Source: Tanypteryx hageni (taxonomy: Eukaryota; Arthropoda; Insecta; Odonata; Petaluridae). Taken from it: a stretch of 64,000 nt of DNA. The notes under the pieces were generated by a model. It did no database searches. It saw only the letters and a list, made by a program, of their open reading frames with translations, and was not told where the DNA came from. This document shows, one piece after another, positions 32,345-42,872 of this stretch. Position 1 is the first letter of the stretch, and each line of letters begins with the position of its first letter. The stretch covers positions 212,527,504 through 212,591,503 of the forward strand of contig CM054113.1 of the NCBI GenBank assembly GCA_028673005.1, written 5' to 3'. The position numbers were made by a program, and so were the translations under genes.

Positions 32345-33345
32345 GAGCACCTTCCTCTGTTACGCCAATTTAAAAAAAATTAATTTACAAACGTTTACCT
32401 TTTTAAAGATAAAAGACGAAAATCTAGGAAAAGAACTTGCAAAAAGATTTATTTTTGCTTGATCGTCGATTCGTTTTTGTTGAACCAGAAAGGAAGAGTT
32501 TTCAAGTTCGTTTGAAGCTTACAAGATACGAATACGACTACATTATTAGTCCGAACTAAGTCCGTGACTAAGTTAATTACGTAATTACGTATTATCTCAT
32601 CCCGAAACCGTTTCGAGTGAAACTAAACGAGAGTTTACACGATCCGTCGGAGACGCTGATTCCATCTGAATAATCTCCGCGTTTCGTACTTCCCGTGTAG
32701 AGAAGGATTTTCGGGCGTTTCGGTGGATCTTGAAATTCACGCATGCATGACCTCGTATGAGAGGCATTCCAGCAAGAATTTACGTCTTCCGACCGTCGCT
32801 TTCGTTCCTGGTAACCCAGCAAGTTCTGCGCGTGGAGAAATCCGGCTCGTTCCATCGTACTCTCATGACGTGCGCGGGAGTTCCAGGTCTAAACTTCCAT
32901 TTTGGTTTTTTCTTCGCCGCGTTAATTTAACTCTCCTTTGATTTTAATCATAAAACGTGGTGTTTCGATGGTGATAATTATTTTTATTTTTTTATTTTAT
33001 TTATTTAATTTTGGCCCCTGATATAAAAGATTTCGAGCCTCGCACGTTACAGCGAGCTCTGAAACTATTACGCGATAAAAGAAACAATTATTTGCGCTGT
33101 TGGTCGAGAAAAAAATAAAAGCAACAGGTATGAAAGAATGCGGACGTTGATTGATACCGAGGCATATTTTGCAAGAATGTTTCTTTTGAAAGAGATGACC
33201 GGCGATAAAACTCCGTTATCATAAGGATGCTGTTTTTAAACCTCGGTTTACTACCACCAGTGTGCACACAGGTTTATGCAAACCTGCCAGTGTTAAAGCC
33301 TTTAAAATAAAAAATAAAGCACTTCTTCCTACACGGCGACTACCT
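32345..33345. other. Gene-free stretch
   Basis: No supported gene. There is a TTATTTATTTAA-type AT run near 32977-33012. An 87-codon minus-strand frame at 32592-32855 has no recognisable features. Confidence 0.5.
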
Positions 33346-33346
33346 C

Positions 33347-33347
<1 letters not shown>

Positions 33348-33410
<63 letters not shown>
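33348..33410. repeat. (AT)n microsatellite
   Basis: About 30 uninterrupted AT steps. A minus-strand frame that runs through it into 33906 is not considered a gene. Confidence 0.95.
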
Positions 33411-33980
33411 GAGCGCACAAAATAAAAATAATAGACCATAAGACGTTTTCACCGTGTTCAGAAAGGGTTAACAATTGAGGATCTTTTAATCGAGGCCCAT
33501 GAAAACATAAATTGCGCAGCAATCGCGCGACGTGATTGCCAGGACGGCGGCGAGCACAAAAGGGTTTCGGGGCGACTCTCACCGCTGGACAGATGCCTGC
33601 GTGGGTGGCAATTGGAGTGAGGAAAAAAATGAGGTGGTATGCGCGCCGAGTCGAAAAATCGCCAACCTTGGTCCGCAAGAGGTAGAGGAGGAGGGCGAAG
33701 AGGGGAGGGGGTGAGAGAGCAAAAGCAAAACAGCGTTTGAGAGAGAGAGGGAAAGAGGAGGGGGATGAAAAGAAGCAGAGGAGGGGGGGAGGGAGACTGG
33801 GTCGCAGGACATCCGCCTTTCCCAACCAGCGAGGTCTTCTCTCTCTCTCTATGCGAGGGCGGATCAATCGAGGTACCGCTATCCCAATTTCTCGCGCATA
33901 TTTCACTCCACTAAAACAAACCGCACGACGCTAATGGCGAACTGCGTGATTGGGATGTTAACGTCGTAATTTTAGTCAAT

Positions 33981-34057
33981 GCCCTTAATTGTGCATACTG
34001 TTATCATTGAGCTTAGTGGTCAACCAAAGCGTAAAGGAAAATACTTAGAAACATTCG
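33981..34057. repeat. ~75-bp repeat, copy 1, left of a LINE fragment
   Basis: GCCCTTAATTGTGCATACTG...GGTCAACCAAAGCGTAAAGG aligns with 35222-35298 at an offset of 1241 bases, with about six to eight mismatches. The two copies flank the LINE fragment at 34231-34995 in direct orientation. Confidence 0.8.
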
Positions 34058-34230
34058 TTAACGTCGTAATTTTAGTCCATTTAACGGAGATACTCCACTG
34101 AGATTTCAAGGAGGAGGATATTATGTCCCAGCGATGACGAAACGACCAGCGAAGTCGTAGCAGTTAGAAATAATTTTCCTAGCGATTGCGAATACTAGGG
34201 AGTAACTATTAGCGACAGTATTCTATTTCT

Positions 34231-34995
34231 ATTTCTGCATGGTGTAAGGAATGGCAGTTAGAGATAAACCAAAAGAAAAGCTGCGTCATCAACTTCTGGA
34301 GAACCAAGAGTATCTCGTTGAATAATAATTATTCGTTGGACGGAGTAGAGATTCCAGTTTCAGACTCGATTAAATACCTTGGAGTCACGATCCATCGTGA
34401 TCTCTCGTGGGACACCCACATTCGCCGATTGATAGGTGCCGCTAACAAAAAGCTGGCCTTTATAGGGAGAATAGTTCGAAATAGCTCCGAAAAAGTGAAA
34501 GAATTATGTTATTTATCCTTGGTTCGACCGCAGGTCGAATATGCTTCAGCTGTGTGGGATCCTTACGAAAAGGGACTCACTAACGAGATAGAAAAGGTTC
34601 AGCGCAGGGCAGCTAGATTTGTAAAGAGGAATTACGATAGTAAACAAAGCGTAACATCATTAATAGAAAATCTGAAATGGACATCGTTAGAGGAACGTAG
34701 GCTGCAGGCTAGAATTAAACTACGGGAAAAATTTATGTCGGAGGGACTAGCGAATGAGGTAGTAGGACTTATCAGAAGCCCGACGTATCTCGGAAGGCAG
34801 GACAGTGAGGATAAGATTCGCGAGATCGACTGTAGAACGGAGCGATATAGAGGATCGTTTTTCCCTAGGACGATAAGAGACCATAATAGAAAAAGATAAC
34901 GTAGGAAAACTATGGACCCTTGGTGCACTGCACCCCCTGCCATCCACCGAAAAGGTGACTTGCAGGGTATAATGTAGATGTAGATGTATTCCGTG
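34231..34995 (+). mobile_element. LINE 3' fragment (CR1/L2/Jockey-type RT C-terminus)
   Basis: Frame from about 34231 to 34899 gives WCKEWQLEINQKKSCVINF, then DSIKYLGVTIHRDLSWDTHI and LCYLSLVRPQVEYASAVWDPY. This is the thumb and C-terminal part of a Jockey/CR1/L2-type reverse transcriptase; the catalytic YADD region is missing. The 3' UTR (CTGCCATCCACCGAAAAGG) ends in TGTAGATGTAGATGTA, a typical LINE tail. One in-frame ATG (34318) gives a 193-codon frame, but no functional enzyme is possible. Confidence 0.85.
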
Positions 34996-35221
34996 TAGGG
35001 AGACATCTTAGGTTGGGAAAATAAAGTGGAAATACTTGCTTACAGAATTATAAGGAGATTCACGTCGAATGTGAAGTAAACTGCGTATTTTACGTTCATT
35101 CGTTTCAAATGAGCGATGAATATAGAACTTGTACCAAGAGGTTCTAAGGATTAAAAGTTCTCGTGAATTTATACATAATGTTATTAACTTACTAATGGCG
35201 TCACTAAAATGCCTTGGTGAT

Positions 35222-35298
35222 CGCCCTTAGTTGTGCATTCTGTTATCATTGAGCTTAGAGGTCAACTAAAGCGTAAAGGAAAATACTTGGAAATAATC
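35222..35298. repeat. ~75-bp repeat, copy 2, right of the LINE fragment
   Basis: GCCCTTAGTTGTGCATTCTG...GGTCAACTAAAGCGTAAAGG is the partner of 33981-34057. Too long and too diverged to be an ordinary LINE target-site duplication. Confidence 0.8.
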
Positions 35299-35699
35299 GT
35301 CATAACCGACCGTTACTAAAGATACTTATTCCGAAGAATTTTATTGGTGTGCAGGTACAGTGACATAAATTGCCATGCCCTATTAGGCCCTTTCCGTATG
35401 ACAGAGTAAACGTAAATGTAAAAATTATTTGCCCAGCTCACCTCGTAGTAAGATTTCAATAGATTCAATAATCAAATTTTTAACAGTGAGCCATTGGGTA
35501 AAAATACCAACTTGAAAGATTATTCTTATGAAATTACCATATGTCCGCAATATATGCTAGATATAAACCATAAACCTGATAGTAGCTGGTCGCCCCCTCT
35601 GTTTCGCTAATTTTCGCCTATTTGTAAAAACAACTGCTCACTGAGTTGCCAGGAGCCTTCGCAAACAGGTTTTGAAATTCCGTGAACTAGGTCGCGACA

Positions 35700-35780
35700 C
35701 AAATTTGCATTCCACTTACAAGATATCCGCCCTCAGTGGCAATTCTTCGATTGTTAATTCTAACAAGAAGCAGGATCAGA
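35700..35780 (-). repeat. Diverged copy of the CTGA...GAAA structured repeat
   Basis: On the minus strand, CACTGAGGGCGGATATCTTG...GGAATGCAAATTTG aligns with CACTGAAGGTGGCTGCTTTG...CCGAAATGCGC at 60507-60543 (minus). The stem bases have decayed. Confidence 0.35.
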
Positions 35781-37322
35781 TAGGATACATAAATTAATAG
35801 TCTCAGCGGAGGTATTCCTTCTGCTGCATCTGGTTTTACAAATGTTATTTCAACGTAAGTTGTCTGAAAATCCATCACCGTGTGCAGAAGTGGCATTTAA
35901 TGTCGATGCGAGTCCTTTTTGGATTTAAGGCAGAAGAAGATGTGAGGTGATCTTTGAAAATTTTAAGTCGAAGCAGTATCGTTCCATACAATGCAATACT
36001 CCAATCAACCATTTTCGAGGCAGCTTTTTTTAAACTTCCAAAACTTCCAACGGTGGACCACTTTTCTGTCCATTAGCAGCAAATAAACAGAAATGTACGC
36101 AGGCGCATGAGTTAAAAATATAATCATGTTAAATGTCTTGGCATCGAGGAATTAGCTTCCAAACACTTCACCCAGCTAATACAAACCCGACTTTGATAGA
36201 CGTTCAATTGAGTCTCCTTTTTCGCCTTCAACTACCCGTCGAGCCGCTATCGTGTTCGATTTCCCTTATTTACGTGTGTGTACGTATATTTATTTGCGCT
36301 TTGATAGAGAGAAGTTTAGTCTGTCTGCCTCCCAATACTGGGCTCCCCTGTTCGAATCTCGTCGCGGACATGTGTGTCTGTTGATATCTTTCTTACCGTT
36401 TACAAGGCCAAGGGTATGCGGCCTAAGAGGTAGTGAAAAATAGACAAATTTAAATATTCGTGAGTATGAGTATGGGGTCTGTCATAACAATGACAAAATT
36501 GCTCGACTCGTACGCCCATAAAACACGCAGACATTATGACGCATCGTATCCGATGTGTATTTAATATCTAATAAAGAGTGTACCCTTAGCCTAACTTTGT
36601 GAAATTTTTAACCAAACCAGTCGAGATTAAAATAAAGTTTTTGCGGAAATTTACGCTTGTTTTTCTTTGCGACAACAAACGTCCGTGTATGCTCCGTGTC
36701 GAGTCGTGAACTCAATAAAGGCCGAGTTCTGTTCCTGCTTATCGCGCGAGGGCCAATAAAATAGCGTTGTTTGACGTCCCTTGGCAGGCTGTTGTTGATA
36801 CAGATACGGATAAGGCTGGACCACCACACCCAAAACAAGCGGCCCGGCGTGGGATCGGAGGAAATAAACCCCCGATTAGGAAGCCACGACGGAGGATATG
36901 AGAAATCGGAAACGATTGCAGGGTTCGCGGCCAACAAGGGGCGGCAAACAACCCCTCCTCGCCCCCTTTTGCCCGCTTCCTTCCCCTCCACCTCCCCCGC
37001 CGGTGACTCCTCCTCACACCCACACTTCCTGCTCCCACCGACGACACCCACACTCTCTCGCCGCTGCACTTACCACCACCCGCGCCATCCATCTCCCAAT
37101 CCGCCTTCTTCCTTTTCTCCTTCCTCTCAATGATTGCCCTCCCCCTTCACCCTCTCACTCCCTCGACCCGCTATCCACCCCGATCCTCTCGCTCCTGATT
37201 CGAAACGTTTCTCCACCGCCATTTTTGACCCCTTTTGGAATATACCCCATTCACTTCTCTCTTCTTCATCCCACATTATCGCTTCCATTTCTTTCTGGTG
37301 GTTATTTTTCTATAAAAAATCC
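35781..37322. other. Gene-free stretch with pyrimidine-rich block
   Basis: No supported gene. At about 36320-36375 the sequence CTGTTCGAATCTCGTC resembles a polymerase III box B, perhaps a SINE remnant. From about 36945 to 37205 the plus strand is C/T-rich, giving Pro/Ser/Leu-rich spurious frames. Confidence 0.5.
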
Positions 37323-37550
37323 GCCTATGCGTTCGGTTTGTCCGTCTGTCTGTCTGACGAGCTAACTCTTCCGAAACGAAAGCAGATAGAGACTTTGTTT
37401 TTTTCCAATCGATTTAGTGTTCTGTCTCGTTGTGCACGTTTTCTTGTGGGGCTTCATCAGCCTGTTTGTCTGTCACACGAGCTAACTGCTCCTGAACGAA
37501 AGAAGTTAGAGATTTAGTTTTTTCGCCAATCGATTCATTATTGTCTATTT
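37323..37550 (+). repeat. Dispersed repeat with two 120-bp tandem subunits
   Basis: CCGCCTATGCGTTCGGTTTG, a GTCTGTCTGTCTG run, GAGCTAACT, CGAAACGAAAGCAGATAGAG and CCAATCGATT. The block from GAGCTAACT to CAATCGATT recurs 120 bases later (37361 and 37481). A reverse-orientation relative lies at 62637-62797. Confidence 0.75.
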
Positions 37551-38325
37551 AAAGTATTGTTTCAGACTAATCATACGAGTAAACATAAATTTTAACATTC
37601 TGTATTACATTATTTTTTGAAAAACCGCCATTTATTGTCTGCTTCAACGGCTCTTTCCTTACATGTTTCTTCTTCCGTTTAAAGTGCTTTTCGTCTCTTT
37701 CTCCCCTTATTCTTCTCCCTTTTCCACAGCCTCTTCCTTCCATCTCGTGTGCATTGTTTGCTACCGAAGTGGCAAGCACGTATTTTATTTTTCCCATCAG
37801 TCCATCATCGGTTTTCATTCAAAATTGCACATTTTTACGAGTCGCGTGAGCACCATATGATTATCGAATGGTTTCCTTTAATTAGTTTAGAATGTCACTT
37901 AATTTGCTCATTAATTTTTAGATGTCGTGCCCCAAAGCTGGCGTGCGTGCGTATGCGTGCAGAGATGTGCGTTCCACGGAGAGAAGTTTCGAGCCCGCGC
38001 CGTCTGGCAGCACAGGCAGCGCGGGGGTGCATTTCCGTTCGTTCCGTGGAAGTTCGTGCTCTGAATGTGACTCGCTCTCTCTCTCCGCGCGCCTCTCCCT
38101 CGCTTTGAATCTAAATGGGACTCGTTTTGTTTCATTTTTTTAAATTATTTTTTCAAGCGACGAGGCTTTGTGAATTAAGAGGTGAGCACCATTGGCATGC
38201 GACAATGTCCGCGTCAGCACAAATCAGTTTCGTTCCGTCCGATCGTTACTCGGGCGCACAGTCGTCGCGATTGCGAAAACTCTTCAACGCGTGGAGCAGA
38301 CTGGTTTGTGCCAATTTCCGCGACG
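37551..38325. other. Gene-free stretch, CpG-richer to the right
   Basis: No supported gene. From about 37920 CpG becomes frequent (GTGCGTGCGTATGCGTGC, CGAGCCCGCGCCG), which could mark a promoter or leader exon of a gene whose coding part lies outside the window. No ORF or splice site confirms this. Confidence 0.35.
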
Positions 38326-38550
38326 GCGATTAAGGTCTATATTTGCGCGCAAATTTTTTAAATGACAATAGATTTTAGTCGAGGAGCGCGGTGTACGGCA
38401 GAAACTTAATCGCCAGAGGGCTAAATTTAGGTACCGCGATTTTAGATAGCGCAATTTTTCAACGATGATAAATTTTAGTCGAAGAGCGCGGCGGATAGCG
38501 GAAACTTGATCGTCGGAGACTAAATTTAGGTCTCGCGATTTAATCTCACC
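38326..38550. repeat. Two tandem ~100-bp repeats
   Basis: ATTTTAGTCGAGGAGCGCGG at 38372 and ATTTTAGTCGAAGAGCGCGG at 38472 begin parallel blocks. Both continue with GAAACTT...CTAAATTTAGGT...CGCGATTT. The copies are diverged and non-coding. Confidence 0.75.
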
Positions 38551-40615
38551 GCCGAAGAAGACGCAGTTACGAAATCAAATAATTGCGCTTCACGCCCGGA
38601 CGATTTTAAGTGACCCGCCGCGCTCCGCTATTTCCGCGCACTGATCCGTTGAGCGGTTTGGAGTATATCTCATCTATGAACATAATCGTCGAATCGAATT
38701 ATAGATCGCCGTTCTGCACGTTAGTCACTCGAAGAGAGACAGCTTGTTTCTTCCACCAATCAATATAGCAGACCTCTTTGATGGGTTTGGACGACCCTGA
38801 TCTGGACTCTTCGTTTCTAGCGGCCAACGACAACCATCCGGCGATTCTCATCCAATGAGGTTGCGAGCGATGTATAACACGTGCGTCACCAAGGCGAAAG
38901 GCCCTCCCTCCCTCCCCCACCCCCGACCCAAACCCCTCGGAGTGGTCTATGCCTCCCCCCCCCCTCTTCAACCTCCGCGGCCCCTCGCGACACATACGGT
39001 CCATTCCATCCCTCCCCCGCCAATCCTCCCTCCGAATTTAACGCTCGCCCTGTGGAGTGAGTGAGAGAGGGGATGGAGAGAGAAAGGATGGAGAGTGGAT
39101 AGTACGAAAGTGACATGGCCCGCTCGATGCATACTCCGTCATTGCGAGGAAAGAACATCCCTCTAACGATGTTAATTTTCTTTCCGCAGAGTTAACGACC
39201 GCAATCGAGCAAGAGGTCGCGCGCCCGAGTTACGCTTCAAAGTCTGCTTTTGGTACCATCGGCGTGGCTTTGGGCACTTTTTTCGGGTTATTTGAATAAA
39301 AATGCCAAAAATCAGGCGTGAGATATTGTGCGCATTTCTTTACATATTTGCATCACTATGGATTTGTTTGTCCTACTGATGGTTGCTACATGTGTCATCG
39401 TGTATTAACAACAGAAAGTTTTGTTCATCAGTTTGGCACGCAGAGAAAAGGTTAAGCAATTTGGTAATAAAATCCTTTTAACGCAATACAAAAACCACTT
39501 GCAAAAAAAGTAGAAGAAATTAAAAATCCTTTCTTCTCGTTTTTTAATGCATCAAGGTTATTTTCCGTAACGAAGCTCTTTGTTCCTTTCAGAGGCAAAT
39601 GATTGTGTACATCGCTTATTTCACGGGCTGAATTTTCGACGGAGCGCATTCACATGCTCTTCGCGCCGACAAAGCCATGCGCATTTAGCGAAAAACTAGG
39701 CATGCTTTTACCTTCGGTTTCCTAAATGAACTTAATTATGATAGAGTGGAGGCTTGACGCTTTTTATTAGCGGGACAAATTAAAAAAAAAGTTGTGGTCG
39801 CGTAGCCGACGTCTATCTCTCGGAGCGGTTGGGCATTTAGATGGCGGGCGTGGAGGAGAGCGTGGAGGTGGGCGTGGAGGATGGCGTGGGGGGGCCCCGG
39901 TGTTTGCCGATAAGCGAGGAGGAGGAGGCCCTTGTAGTCCGCCGGACGGGGCGGGGTCGGGCCCGAAGAGTAGGGGTGGTGGAGGAGGAGGTAGAGAGGG
40001 AGTGGTGCGTGGGAGTGGTGGAGGGGCGGGTGGAGAGCGAAACGAGGCCGTATTGCTGTCGGGATTATCTCGGCAGTCTGCTTTCTTCGGAGGAGGGAGT
40101 GACGTCTTCCATTAATTTCCATCGAGTATTCCAACGTTTGACGGATATAAGAAATTGAGAGCCACACAGCTTCCATGAATAAATCTACCTCTCACCCTTC
40201 CTCCCTCATCCTCTCCCTCATCCTCTCCCTCACACTTCCCTCGCCATACGTAGTAGTTTCCGCGCAGATGTTGTTTCTCCTGGGCAAAGGAGGACCTGCG
40301 CTTGAGTTTTAAGTAAGATTCCGAGCCCTCATTCTCTCGTAATTTTAAAACTGAAAAGTATTCTCAAACCTCGAACTGCGCGGGCTCGATTTATGCGTTT
40401 TCGGTAGAGACATGGGTCTTCTTTTAGAAGATTGCCTTGGATTTAATAGGTATTGAGATTTCGGCGTGGATAGCTGTGGCGGATAGATGATCCAAAAGCT
40501 TTGGCGTCACTGCCAAAAAGCTTTTGTTATTGCAGAAATACATGCATGAGATTTATGCCTACATAATTTACGTATCGATTTTTTCGGCGTCACCAAGTGG
40601 ATAATTTCCATTATC
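38551..40615. other. Gene-free stretch with GC-rich patches
   Basis: No supported gene. The patch at 39835-40040 on the plus strand is GGCGTGGAGG-rich and open in several frames; I regard these as composition-driven. Pyrimidine-rich patches occur at 38900-39040 and 40185-40250. Confidence 0.45.
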
Positions 40616-40757
40616 AGAAATGACTTTATACACTTAGTAATTTTCTACTATTTTATTTGATGCCTACGACGATGGTTTCGACGTGATAAGTCATCCTCGT
40701 TGGTCGTAACCATCAAATAAAATAGTGGAAAATTACTAAGCGCATTAAGTTATTTCT
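40616..40757. repeat. 47-bp inverted repeat (long hairpin)
   Basis: The left arm 40616-40662 and right arm 40711-40757 are reverse complements with about six mismatches. The inner 30 bases (CTTAGTAATTTT...TTTGATG) mismatch once. The 48-base loop on the minus strand contains GAGGATGACTTATCACGTCG followed by AAACC, similar to hammerhead-like motifs linked to Penelope-type elements. Confidence 0.85.
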
Positions 40758-41675
40758 AATTTACGTATGTTTCAGCTTCATAGTATGTCATGTTAGTTAC
40801 GATTTAGATGTGTTTTGCTGATTAATAATATCCGTGAAAATAGCTTTGAAGTTAGTGCGAATGAGAACGTCACATGTTTACCATTTTGTATTGTTTATCT
40901 TTAGTTGATTTAATTTCTCTTTCTCTCTCCCTCGAAAAACCGCTGCTCTGTTCCAGCAATTAAGCGTCGACGGTTCTCGGAAAGAGTGAACGCTCTATTC
41001 CAATTCAATTTATGCATTGAGCAGTCTTATGTAAAGGAATGAGAAGGGAACGCCCTCTTGTATCTGGGCGGTGCGTTCTTAGTATCGAAAGGCGTTCGTG
41101 GTTCCGCGAATTTTACCGGATGGCGACGTATATCCCGACCGAGGCGAGATTACTGGAAAATTCATTTCGCCACTTCCCCGACAAAGAAGAATTATTTCAA
41201 ACGTTGATTTCATATTTTAAAATGACATTTTACATCTTAATGCGATTTATAGGAGCATGCAAATATAGTTTTTTTGTCTGCTTCAGGCTCAAATTTTATC
41301 ATAAAAAATTAAGCGCTTTTTTAAAGGTTTTACTGAAAAACATATGTCGCCAATTGCAAATTGTCGAAAGAGATTCTTTCGGTGGCATTCGTGGGGACAT
41401 TAAAAACTTCTTTCCCATTTAAATCAACTTTATGATTGCAAAAAGTGTTGACTATGCTTTAAATCCTTGCAAGGTGTAAAAAAAGTGAAAAACTAGGTCT
41501 TTTGTTCCAAGGATGGCGAAAAAACCTGATATTTTTATACTACCCTTAGACAGTAAGAATATCACTCATAAATAACATGTAAGAGTATTATAGACTTTGT
41601 GCTCAGATAGAATTGAGTAATACTTTACCTTTTGATGGATTCAGTCATTAATATTTCATCTTTGTGTGATTTAGA
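40758..41675. other. Gene-free stretch
   Basis: A 127-codon plus-strand frame at 41039-41422 has no recognisable domain, signal peptide or supporting splice sites, so I do not annotate it as a gene. Nothing else is visible. Confidence 0.5.
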
Positions 41676-41974
41676 CAGTGGCGGATTAAAGAGGTTGCGA
41701 CCCCCACTTGGCGCGCGCCAGGGGCTCCTTGAAATAAGGGGCCTCCAAGAAATGTTTTATATACTATAATCTTAGAAATATTAAATATCTCATTTTAAAA
41801 ATAACGAAGAAAAATACATTTTTTTGCACTGCGATCTTTGATTTATTAAAACGATCGTTAATAGGGCCAAATAAAGGGGTAGTCGATAGGTGGTGATGTT
41901 TCACTATAAATTCAGATTGCAGGGCCCCCAAAAGTTTAGCACCAGGGGCCCCAGAATGCTGAAATCCACCACTG
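41676..41974. mobile_element. 299-bp hAT MITE
   Basis: Begins CAGTGGCGGATTAA and ends AAATCCACCACTG, inverted hAT-type termini. It is flanked by GATTTAGA (41668-41675) and GATTCAGC (41975-41982), an 8-bp target duplication with two mismatches. Subterminal GGGGCC/GGCCCC blocks are also inverted. Non-coding. Confidence 0.85.
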
Positions 41975-41982
41975 GATTCAGC

Positions 41983-42872
41983 ACATTGATCTCGTTACTG
42001 TATAATTGCTAGGAGAGACCGAAGATCTTTGGATGACACGCATGACATATGCATGCAATCTGTATTGTATGTATTCGCTTCTTAAAGTATTGATTTCAGA
42101 TGAAAAACCTGCCGTAAGAGTTGAGAGAAAAGCTGTTGAGTCGGAAGATGACTTTTATGGCACAACAAAATGATAATTCGATGTATCGAGGGCATTTTTC
42201 TTTTAATCGATGTCATTTTCTCCAGTGAGAAAAAAGGAAACAAAAGCGTTTCACTTAACGTTGGATTTCTCTTACGTTTAAATCGATTTTCACGCTTCCG
42301 AATTTTACGCTGCGTTGTTTCATCGGCGGACATCAAAAAGGACCTACTTTCACATATGTATGGACTTCTTTGCGCTGTATACATTACAGAAAACCCTTGT
42401 CCAACATGGGTTGGGTTGCATACGGTTAAATAAATGTAACACTTATTCATCAAACAGGCATAAAATTTGATTATACGCAATCCTGGATTCGGCTCACGCC
42501 GCGTTTTACGCATGTGTGTGTGACGTGAGGAAGCTCGTAGTCTTTGGGTGCACGTTATTTTCCATAAGGTCCGAAATTCGCGCCACGCGGTTTTGTCCAA
42601 CACGGCCTTTTTCTAGAACGCAGCCCTAGTTTTGCGCAAGGGACTACTGCAATTTTGATTTGTAGCAATTTTAAAGAAATATTTTTTACCTTGGCGAATC
42701 TGAATGTCAAATCTTGTCGTCGCATTCTTTATGCCACCAATGTTGTTAAGAAATGAAAGACACGTACGAATAATAAAAAACATACTGGGCGTTCATTATG
42801 AAGCCATAAACGTCTGATACGGCAACCAAGAAAAGATAAATTCCAGGTAAAGAAGCTGCAAATTGATAAAAA
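41983..42872. other. Gene-free stretch
   Basis: A 173-codon minus-strand frame (42082-42603) overlaps an 87-codon plus-strand frame. Neither shows a known domain or transposon motif, so no gene is claimed. Confidence 0.5.

Noticed and set aside
33340..33906. 188-codon minus-strand frame
   Set aside because: Its last third translates the (AT)n microsatellite and the rest is pyrimidine-rich with no domain.
39736..40176. 146-codon minus-strand frame and opposing Gly-rich plus frames
   Set aside because: Driven by the GGCGTGGAGG-rich patch; no signal sequence, domain or splice support.
41039..41422. 127-codon plus-strand frame
   Set aside because: No known domain or homologous motif could be seen; length is compatible with chance in this much sequence.
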